From contig CAZVFE010000080.1 of assembly GCA_964626405.1 (NCBI GenBank), forward strand, positions 1 to 6,814: 6,814 nucleotides of DNA. Direction: 5' to 3'. Shown here piece after piece: positions 1-5,747 of the stretch. The translations under genes were made by a program, and so were the position numbers. The notes under the pieces were generated by a model, which saw only the letters and a list, made by a program, of their open reading frames with translations, was not told where the DNA came from and made no database searches. Within the stretch, counting starts at the first letter, position 1; each line of letters begins with the position of its first letter. The DNA is from CAZVFE01 sp964626405 (GTDB taxonomy: Bacteria > Bacteroidota > Bacteroidia > Cytophagales > Spirosomataceae).

Positions 1-257
1 CAGCATTTGATTTATGTCATTCATACCGACCAGGAAGTACTTGGGTAAGTCAACATTCCCTAAGCATCAATGGTAAAAGGCAAAATATTTCAAGAAATGA
101 TTTTTTACAAGTCGCTAAAAAAATGAATATTAAAAAAGCCAATTTAATAATTGATCAGGTGCGAGAATCTGTAAGTCAATGGGATTCTTTCGCAAATCAA
201 ACATCGGTTAATCAAAATTTGAAGGATGCAATCGCTAAAACACTCTTGCTATTGTAG
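1..257 (+). CDS. HipA-family serine/threonine kinase toxin, C-terminal fragment (5' end outside window)
   Basis: The open frame begins at base 3 (AFDLCHSYRPGS...) and runs 84 codons to a TAG at 255-257, with no start in the window, so only the C-terminal end is visible. The stretch around YRPGSTWVSQHSLSINGK, followed by an NISRNDFL helix and KKMNIKKAN, matches what I know of the C-terminal lobe of Bacteroidota HipA-like proteins. Known family members are kinases that phosphorylate aminoacyl-tRNA synthetases and cause growth arrest; they are paired with a HipB DNA-binding antitoxin. The kinase active site, the N-terminal subdomain and any HipB or HipS partner would lie upstream and cannot be assessed, so whether the toxin is intact is unknown. 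It is probably not in the same operon as the next gene, because an AT-rich gap with a promoter-like motif follows. The assignment rests on recognised C-terminal sequence only. Confidence 0.72.
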   Translation, partial: AFDLCHSYRPGSTWVSQHSLSINGKRQNISRNDFLQVAKKMNIKKANLIIDQVRESVSQWDSFANQTSVNQNLKDAIAKTLLLL

Positions 258-324
258 TAATTATAGTGAAGGTTGGTTTATTCTGAATAATAATTTGATT
301 ATATTTTATTAACTTAATTTTTAT

Positions 325-332
325 TAATTTTG
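325..332 (+). promoter_or_regulatory. Candidate Bacteroidota -7 promoter element upstream of rsmI
   Basis: TAATTTTG at 325-332 fits the TAnnTTTG -7 consensus of Bacteroidota housekeeping promoters exactly. The nearest upstream TTTG, at 294-297, leaves a 27-base spacer, longer than the usual 17-23 or so, so the -33 element is not convincing. The G is only three bases from the rsmI ATG, so a transcript from here would be leaderless or nearly so. In such AT-rich sequence a chance match is quite possible. The rest of the 258-335 gap shows only A/T runs and no strong hairpin. Confidence 0.3.
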
Positions 333-335
333 GCA

Positions 336-1007
336 ATGCTTTTCCTCGTTCCTACACCTATTGGAAATTTAGAAGATATTACTTTGAGAGCTATAAACGT
401 CTTGAAGGAAGTTGATATTATTTTAGCAGAAGATACCAGGAATACAGGAAAATTATTGAAACATCTTTCCATCACCAAACGACTAATGGCGCATCATGCG
501 CATAATGAACATCAGTCTGTTGCAGGAGTAATAAAATTATTAAAGGAAGGACAAAAAATTGCCTTAGTCTCAGATGCAGGATCTCCGGGTATATCCGATC
601 CAGGTTATTTGGTTGTGAAATCCTGTATTGAAAATAATATTCCAATTACTGCTTTACCAGGTGCTACGGCATTTGTTCCTGCACTTACTTCCTCTGGATT
701 TCCTACAGATTCCTTTGTTTTTGAAGGTTTTCTTCCTGTAAAAAAAGGACGTCAAACTAAATTTAAGGAACTTGCAATTGAAAAAAGAACCATCGTTTTA
801 TACGAATCTCCGCATAGAATCGTAAAAACCTTGGAACAATTAGTTGAATTTTTGGGTGAGGATAGGCAGGTTTTAGTAGCCAGAGAAATATCTAAATTAC
901 ATGAGGAATTTCATAGAGGTACTAGCTTGGAATTAAGAGATTTCTTTAATTTAAATCCAGATAAGGTTCGAGGTGAAATGGTTCTTATTATCAAAGGAAT
1001 AAATTAA
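336..1007 (+). CDS. rsmI: 16S rRNA (cytidine(1402)-2'-O)-methyltransferase RsmI
   Basis: RsmI is a cytoplasmic SAM-dependent methyltransferase that adds the 2'-O-methyl group to C1402 of 16S rRNA in the ribosomal decoding centre. The 223-residue product carries the family signatures in order: VPTPIGNLEDITLRA (residues 5-19), AEDTR (31-35), VSDAGSPGISDPG (78-90, the glycine-rich SAM region), LPGATA (107-112), FEGFLP (129-134), YESPHR (156-161), ARE-x2-KLHEE (182-191) and RGEMVL (212-217). E. coli RsmI is about 286 residues; this one stops after the tetrapyrrole-methylase fold and lacks the extra C-terminal domain, which I recall as usual in Bacteroidota. I chose the ATG at 336 because MLFLVPTPIG matches the usual N-terminus; a TTG at 330 would add two residues and sits inside the promoter-like motif. 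It is the first gene of a tightly packed run, with one base before the next start. Confidence 0.95.
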   Translation: MLFLVPTPIGNLEDITLRAINVLKEVDIILAEDTRNTGKLLKHLSITKRLMAHHAHNEHQSVAGVIKLLKEGQKIALVSDAGSPGISDPGYLVVKSCIENNIPITALPGATAFVPALTSSGFPTDSFVFEGFLPVKKGRQTKFKELAIEKRTIVLYESPHRIVKTLEQLVEFLGEDRQVLVAREISKLHEEFHRGTSLELRDFFNLNPDKVRGEMVLIIKGIN

Positions 1008-1008
1008 T

Positions 1009-2130
1009 ATGAAAAAACTACTTTTATTCTTACTATTTCCTTTTTTTCTTAATGCTCAAATAAGTTCGAATACGCGGGTTTATATTGCTACTATCGAGCC
1101 TGGTACTGAATTATATTCGAGTTTCGGACATAGTATTTTAGTTTTTCTAGATTCTGAAACAGGCTTAAATGATGGGTACAATTATGGTACTTTTGATTTT
1201 AATACACCAAATTTTTATTGGAAATTTTTAAAGGGAACCTTGCCCTATTCTATTTCAGTATATCCCTTTGATAAGGAATCGAATTTTTATTTAAATTATG
1301 AAGGAAGAGGGATAGGTCTGCAAGAATTGGATTTAGATTCCTCCCAAGTTTCAACGCTTTATCTAAAACTAAAAACAAATCTACTTCCTGAAAACAAATA
1401 TTATGCGTATCAATTTTTCTTTGATAATTGTTCCTCCCGTTTAAGAGATTTATTACTGTCTTTAGATGGAATAAAAGAATCCAAAGAATTGCCTATTGAA
1501 CTAGAAGGAAAAAGTTTTAGAGATTGGATGAATGATTATTTACCCCCTAATGATTGGGTTACACTTGGAATGAATCTAGCTTTGGGTATAAATTCCAATA
1601 AAACAGCCACTGTTCAAGAGAGTGTTTATCTTCCAGATAATTTAAATACCTATTTAAATCATCTCCAAAATGGAGATAGAGAACTTGTTCTTGGAGAAAG
1701 GAAAATGAATCCTCCCATTCCAAAGGTAAAAGATTCCTCATTTAATTGGTTTGGACCAATTCCTATTTTACCTATTATTTTGATTTTGTTAATTCTAATG
1801 AAATATTCTAAATATAGAATTTATCAATTTGCAAAATATATCCTTTATCCAATTTTAGTTCTTTTTCTAATAATTATTGGATTTTTATCCTTCTTTTCAA
1901 ATCATTTAGAAATGATTTGGAATCCTGCAATTTTAATATTTCTACCATTAATTACTGCCCCTTACGTATTTTTTAAACCTATTATCTATAAATTAAATCA
2001 AATTTTTATTTTTTTATCTATTATTGTTAGTATTTATGAAATGACCTTATTCGTTCCAATTATTTTCGTTGGAGCGATTACTTGGGTTATTTCTTCAAAT
2101 TTTATCAACAAAAAATCTAATTTAAATTGA
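1009..2130 (+). CDS. DUF4105 / Lnb-type membrane protein, probable lipoprotein N-acyltransferase
   Basis: The 373-residue product starts with a signal peptide (hydrophobic to about residue 16, likely cut after LNA). A periplasmic DUF4105 domain follows at roughly 20-235, then about five hydrophobic membrane segments near 248-264, 276-296, 303-322, 330-343 and 346-362. Two hallmark motifs are present: SFGHSILVF, with His41, and FDNCSSRLRDLL, with Cys141. These are the likely catalytic residues if the enzyme works through a cysteine-histidine thioester mechanism. A third family-like motif, SNHLEMIWNP, lies between membrane segments at about 297-306. The family is now called Lnb after Bacteroides proteins reported to N-acylate outer-membrane lipoproteins in organisms without Lnt. 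Paralogues exist, so the exact acyl donor and substrate are inferred. The gene begins one base after the rsmI stop, and its TGA overlaps the TTG start of the next gene, so it is probably translationally coupled on both sides. Confidence 0.82.
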   Translation: MKKLLLFLLFPFFLNAQISSNTRVYIATIEPGTELYSSFGHSILVFLDSETGLNDGYNYGTFDFNTPNFYWKFLKGTLPYSISVYPFDKESNFYLNYEGRGIGLQELDLDSSQVSTLYLKLKTNLLPENKYYAYQFFFDNCSSRLRDLLLSLDGIKESKELPIELEGKSFRDWMNDYLPPNDWVTLGMNLALGINSNKTATVQESVYLPDNLNTYLNHLQNGDRELVLGERKMNPPIPKVKDSSFNWFGPIPILPIILILLILMKYSKYRIYQFAKYILYPILVLFLIIIGFLSFFSNHLEMIWNPAILIFLPLITAPYVFFKPIIYKLNQIFIFLSIIVSIYEMTLFVPIIFVGAITWVISSNFINKKSNLN

Positions 2131-4343
2131 AACCTTTTTTCTTATCTATTTTATTCATTTCCTTGATTTTTCTGTCTTGTGATGATTTAATTGCCCAAGA
2201 CTTTTTTACCCCACCTGAAAATAAACCAGAAATCCATGCTTTAAAAATCCAAAGAAATTTAAAAATTGATGGAATTTTAGATGAAAAAGAATGGGCAGAT
2301 GCCAAAGAAATTAAATTGAATTTTCAGGTTGAACCATATCAAGGACAAGAAGCTACCTATCCTACCATTGTAAAGTTAGCCTACAATGAAAATTATCTAT
2401 ACGTGGCTGCCATTAATTATGATCATGTTGGAAAAAATAAATATCGTGCCCCTGATTTGAAAAGAGATTATTTATTCAATGCTCATGATAATTTCGGTTT
2501 GGCAATTGATGCTTTCAATGATAAGCGAAATGCCATGGTATTTCAAACAAATGCTTATGGTTCACTTAGAGATTTATTATCTTTTGATGATCGGCAATTT
2601 GATCCTGATTGGGATGGTTTATACAAGGCAAGAACCCAACGAACAGACGAATATTGGATTGCAGAAATGATGATTCCTTGGCAAACCCTTAGATTTCCAA
2701 AGTCAGACGGAAAAACGCCTCAGGATTGGGGTATAAATTTTTACAGAAATCGAAGGACTGCCAATGAAACCATTGTATGGGCTGCAATTCCTCGATCTAT
2801 GTCTGCCCTAAGAATGGATTATGCAGGTATTTTAAAAGAAATTGTTCCTCCAGTTACCTCAACCACCAATATTCGCTTCAACCCCTATTATTTAAATTCA
2901 TATACTAAATCTCAAGGGACTGAGTTGGATAATGTACAAGGTTTTAATAATAAATTAGGAGGTGAAATAAAATGGGCAATTGACCCTAAAAATGTAGTAG
3001 ATTTTACTGCCAATACTGATTTTGCTCAAGCAGATGTTGATCGACAAGTCAATAATATCACGCGTTTTTCTGTTTTTTTTCCTGAAAGAAGACAATTTTT
3101 CTTAGAAAATGCTTCTTTATTTGGCTTTGGACTTGCTCCGATAGATGATGTGGTTGGCGGATCAATGATTATTCAGCCATTTTTTTCAAGAAAAATTGGC
3201 TTGGATGAAAATGTCAATCCCGTTCCCATTAATACAGGTTTAAGGTATGTGCATCGTTCTGAAAAATTCAATTATGGAGCAATAGCTATTCAACAGGGTG
3301 CAGCAGATGGGGTAGATCACACTAATTTCGGAGTCGGAAGATTTTCAACTAATTTTTCAAAGCAAAATAGAATAGGTTGGCTGAGTACTTATAAACAAGA
3401 TCCCAATAAGACTTTTCAAACGCATGCAGTTGATGCCTTTATCAGAATTACGGATGTTTTATCCTTTTCTGGAATGGTATCCACTACTGCAAATTCTTTA
3501 GATAATTCTACCGGCCTTGCAGAATATGCCCAGTTTTATTACCGAGATAATAAATATTTAGCTTATTGGACCCAGACCTATGTAAACAAGAATTATGATC
3601 CGGCTGTTGGCTTTGTTTCACGATCCAATATTCTTTCCAATTCACAAGGTATTTCACGAAATATTCGTTCACCTAAATTACCTAAATGGATTCGTTCAAT
3701 TGAACCTGGTATTTACACGGAGGTTTATCATTCACTAAATACGGGAGATGTAACAGAAGGAAGGGTATTATTTACTCCCTCTTGGGTAGGACTCCAAAAT
3801 GGAGGGGCATTGGGTTTATATACTGAATATGGCTATCAAAATCTTGAGGAAACCTTTTCTCCACTAGGAATAGATATTGAGAAGGGAGAATATAGTTTTC
3901 TTAGAAAAGGTATTTTTGTGAATACGGACCAATCCAATAAAATTTCTTTAAATGGTTTTTATGAGGTAGGCCCATATTTTGATGGAAAACTGAATTGGTT
4001 AATGGCAGGTATGAAACTTGCACCAATTCCTCATATTAATTTTGGATTTACACTTTCTCGAAATGAATTTATCGATATTGGAAAAAATAATGAATCAAAA
4101 ACCGTTAATTTAATTCAAATTGAAAATAGATTTGCCATAAATCCGCGTGTTCAGTTAATTGGTTTTTACCAAAGAAATACAAGTAATGATTTGAATTCCC
4201 TAAATATGCGAATATCAATTGAGTATAAACCCCTATCTTTTATTTATATTGTATTTAATAAATCGTCTTATTTGGGAGATGACGAAACAGAACAGAGTCA
4301 ATCTAGGTTATTGAGTAAAATCTCATATATAAAACAATTCTAA
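2127..4343 (+). CDS. DUF5916 outer-membrane protein with CBM9-like N-terminal domain
   Basis: This 738-residue exported protein is of unknown function. After a signal peptide (about residues 1-23, probable cleavage LIA-Q) comes a CBM9-like beta-sandwich at about 37-235, recognisable from IDGILDEKEWADAK, AYNENYLYVAAI, DNFGLAIDAF, EMMIPWQTLRF and WGINFYRNRR. Residues from about 245 to the end form the DUF5916 region, with the signature FSVFFPERRQFFLENASLFG (315-334), many alternating aromatic stretches typical of a beta-barrel, and a terminal phenylalanine of the kind found on BAM-inserted proteins. An outer-membrane barrel is therefore likely; the ligand is unknown, and the CBM9-like fold does not prove carbohydrate binding. 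The start must be TTG at 2127: an in-frame TAA lies at 2118-2120, and the next in-frame ATG is near codon 137, after the signal peptide and much of the first domain. The TTG overlaps the upstream TGA. Cys18 makes a weak lipobox-like site (FLSC), but a barrel protein more likely uses signal peptidase I. Confidence 0.88.
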   Translation: MKPFFLSILFISLIFLSCDDLIAQDFFTPPENKPEIHALKIQRNLKIDGILDEKEWADAKEIKLNFQVEPYQGQEATYPTIVKLAYNENYLYVAAINYDHVGKNKYRAPDLKRDYLFNAHDNFGLAIDAFNDKRNAMVFQTNAYGSLRDLLSFDDRQFDPDWDGLYKARTQRTDEYWIAEMMIPWQTLRFPKSDGKTPQDWGINFYRNRRTANETIVWAAIPRSMSALRMDYAGILKEIVPPVTSTTNIRFNPYYLNSYTKSQGTELDNVQGFNNKLGGEIKWAIDPKNVVDFTANTDFAQADVDRQVNNITRFSVFFPERRQFFLENASLFGFGLAPIDDVVGGSMIIQPFFSRKIGLDENVNPVPINTGLRYVHRSEKFNYGAIAIQQGAADGVDHTNFGVGRFSTNFSKQNRIGWLSTYKQDPNKTFQTHAVDAFIRITDVLSFSGMVSTTANSLDNSTGLAEYAQFYYRDNKYLAYWTQTYVNKNYDPAVGFVSRSNILSNSQGISRNIRSPKLPKWIRSIEPGIYTEVYHSLNTGDVTEGRVLFTPSWVGLQNGGALGLYTEYGYQNLEETFSPLGIDIEKGEYSFLRKGIFVNTDQSNKISLNGFYEVGPYFDGKLNWLMAGMKLAPIPHINFGFTLSRNEFIDIGKNNESKTVNLIQIENRFAINPRVQLIGFYQRNTSNDLNSLNMRISIEYKPLSFIYIVFNKSSYLGDDETEQSQSRLLSKISYIKQF

Positions 4344-5362
4344 TGGAATATATTGAATTAAGATCGGATACCTTCACAATGCCTACTAAAGGCATGTATC
4401 AGGCAATGAATCAAGCTAAATTGGGGGATGATGTTTTTAACGAGGATCCTACAGTTAAGGAATTAGAAGGGAAATTAGCCAAAATGTTCGGAATGGAGGC
4501 AGGATTATTTTGTACCTCCGGAACCATGACCAACCAAATTGCAATAGCAACCCATGTAGGAAAGGGTGAGGAATTAATTTGTGATGAAAATTCTCATATT
4601 TATTATTATGAACAAGGGGGAATCATGGCAAATGCGAATGCTTCCGTTAAATTAGGAAGGGGAGAATATGGAAAATTAAGCTTAGAGCAAATAAAGAAAC
4701 TTCGTGCCCCAACAGATATTCATTTTTGTGAAACGAAATTATTGAGTTTAGAAAATACTGCAAATAGAGGTGGCGGTTCTTGTTATACCACAGAAGCATT
4801 AAACGAAATTTCAAAATATTGTAAAGAAACAAATCTTCCATTACATTTAGATGGAGCAAGGGTTTTTAATGCTATAATTGCCAAAAATCAGAACCCTAAA
4901 CAATATGGAGAATGGTTTGATTCTATTTCAGTTTGCCTTTCAAAAGGTTTAGGGGCCCCAGTAGGATCTGTTTTATTAGGTACTGAAGCCTTTATCGCAA
5001 AGGCTAAAAGAATCCGAAAGCGATTCGGTGGGGGATGGCGACAGGCAGGTTTATTAGCTGCTTGTGGGATTTATGCCTTAGATCATCATATTGAACGTTT
5101 GGCAGAAGACCACCAAAGAGCCCAAATTATTGGAGAAGAATTATTAAAAAGACCCTGGGTAGATTCTATCTTTCCTGTTGAAACCAATATAGTGATAGCA
5201 AGTCTTAGAGAAGACTTATTCGCAAAGGATATTTTAGAAAAATTAAAAGAAAATGGAATTAAGGCCATTGGCTTTGGTGAAAAACAAATTCGTTTTGTGA
5301 CCCATTTGGAGTTTACCGATCAAGATTTGGTAAAATTTATCCAAGCAATTCAAAATATTTAA
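4343..5362 (+). CDS. ltaE: Low-specificity L-threonine aldolase (PLP-dependent)
   Basis: This cytoplasmic fold-type I PLP enzyme of 339 residues cleaves L-threonine or L-allo-threonine to glycine and acetaldehyde, providing a route to glycine. Compared with the E. coli LtaE sequence from memory, the key positions are kept. IELRSDTFTMPT opens the protein. His85 matches E. coli His83 (stacks on PLP), and His127 in DIHF matches His126. LHLDGAR supplies Asp170 and Arg173, and CLSKGLGAPVGS supplies the Schiff-base Lys201. FGGGWRQAG is present, as is RFVTHLE near the C-terminus, equivalent to the substrate-carboxylate arginine. One difference is ENTANRGGG where E. coli has ENTHN; I take this as clade variation rather than loss of function. 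Length is normal. Its ATG shares one base with the TAA of the preceding gene, indicating translational coupling. It has no obvious link in pathway to its operon neighbours. It is the last gene before a 65-base gap. Confidence 0.94.
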   Translation: MEYIELRSDTFTMPTKGMYQAMNQAKLGDDVFNEDPTVKELEGKLAKMFGMEAGLFCTSGTMTNQIAIATHVGKGEELICDENSHIYYYEQGGIMANANASVKLGRGEYGKLSLEQIKKLRAPTDIHFCETKLLSLENTANRGGGSCYTTEALNEISKYCKETNLPLHLDGARVFNAIIAKNQNPKQYGEWFDSISVCLSKGLGAPVGSVLLGTEAFIAKAKRIRKRFGGGWRQAGLLAACGIYALDHHIERLAEDHQRAQIIGEELLKRPWVDSIFPVETNIVIASLREDLFAKDILEKLKENGIKAIGFGEKQIRFVTHLEFTDQDLVKFIQAIQNI

Positions 5363-5394
5363 GATTTATAGGTTAATAATCTCTCGATTTTTTC

Positions 5395-5425
5395 TTTTAT
5401 AATTAAATACACCTTAATTATAAAA
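5395..5425. repeat. Perfect 12-bp A/T-only inverted repeat before the rhamnose mutarotase gene
   Basis: The arm TTTTATAATTAA (5395-5406) is exactly complementary to TTAATTATAAAA (5414-5425) across a 7-base spacer, ATACACC. The right arm ends two bases before the mutarotase ATG at 5428. The element could be an operator for the downstream rhamnose genes, an RNA hairpin hiding the start codon, or an AT-rich bidirectional transcription end for the threonine aldolase operon. It has no G:C pairs, so an RNA stem would be weak, and the only adjoining T-rich run is on the 5' side. I therefore favour a DNA-level site or no function over a classical terminator. No TAnnTTTG promoter motif is evident elsewhere in the 5363-5427 gap. 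Confidence 0.5.
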
Positions 5426-5427
5426 AA

Positions 5428-5742
5428 ATGCAGAGGAGAGGTTTTAAAATGTTTCTATTTGAAGGAATGGAAGCAGAATATAAAAAAAGACATGATGAGA
5501 TCTGGCCAGAATTGGTCGAACTCCTTCATTCTAAAGGTATTCAAAATTATTCTATTTTTCTTGATGAAGATACCCATATCCTTTTTGGGTATTTAGAGGC
5601 TCCTGACCTTTTAAAATTAGATGAACTTCCCCAAGATCCAATCATGCAAAAATGGTGGGATTATATGAAGGATATTATGGAATCCAATCCGGATGGCTCA
5701 CCAGTTTCCATTGAAATTAAACCTGTTTTTTACTTAGCTTAA
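5428..5742 (+). CDS. rhaM: L-rhamnose mutarotase
   Basis: The enzyme interconverts the alpha and beta anomers of L-rhamnose, so that sugar released from polysaccharide reaches the anomer used by L-rhamnose isomerase. It acts in the cytoplasm. The 104-residue product is the same length as E. coli RhaM (YiiL) and lines up without gaps from memory: Tyr18 and His22 in EYKKRHDEIWPEL (His22 is the proposed catalytic residue), Tyr41 in NYSIFLDE, the Trp76-Trp77 pair in KWWDYM, and the C-terminal SNPDGSP and VFYLA segments. MQRRGFKMFL corresponds to E. coli MIRKAFVMQV, which fixes the ATG at 5428. The start is preceded by an A-run with no Shine-Dalgarno sequence, as is common in Bacteroidota. A palindrome lies immediately upstream, and a rhamnogalacturonan hydrolase starts five bases after the stop, so the two are probably co-transcribed and belong to a rhamnose or pectin pathway. 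Confidence 0.94.
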   Translation: MQRRGFKMFLFEGMEAEYKKRHDEIWPELVELLHSKGIQNYSIFLDEDTHILFGYLEAPDLLKLDELPQDPIMQKWWDYMKDIMESNPDGSPVSIEIKPVFYLA

Positions 5743-5747
5743 ATATT

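Noticed and set aside
287..302. Small ATAAT/ATTAT inverted repeat in the gap before rsmI
   Set aside because: Only five A/T pairs, expected by chance in such sequence.
330..335. TTG at 330 as the rsmI start
   Set aside because: It adds only Met-Ala before MLFLVPTPIG, which already matches the usual RsmI N-terminus, and it lies inside the promoter-like motif.
1559..1741. Minus-strand open frame inside the Lnb-like gene
   Set aside because: It is an antisense shadow of a well-supported gene, with no recognisable motif.
2117..2305. Minus-strand open frame across the Lnb/DUF5916 junction
   Set aside because: Antisense to the real start and signal peptide of the DUF5916 gene; no family resemblance.
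2479..2670. Plus-strand open frame in another frame within the DUF5916 gene
   Set aside because: It lies wholly within a conserved CBM9-like coding region in the correct frame, and its own translation is unremarkable.
4760..4768. Loss of the histidine in the ENTHN motif of threonine aldolase (ENTAN here)
   Set aside because: The catalytic residues (His85, His127, Lys201, Arg173) are all kept, and variation at this position appears tolerated in related proteins.
4647..5268. Two minus-strand open frames (4647-4859 and 5086-5268) in the threonine aldolase gene
   Set aside because: Antisense to a highly conserved enzyme; composition is as expected for a shadow frame.
5395..5425. Palindrome as a classical rho-independent terminator
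   Set aside because: The stem has no G:C pairs and no T-tract follows it on the + strand; bases after the right arm are A followed by the rhaM start.
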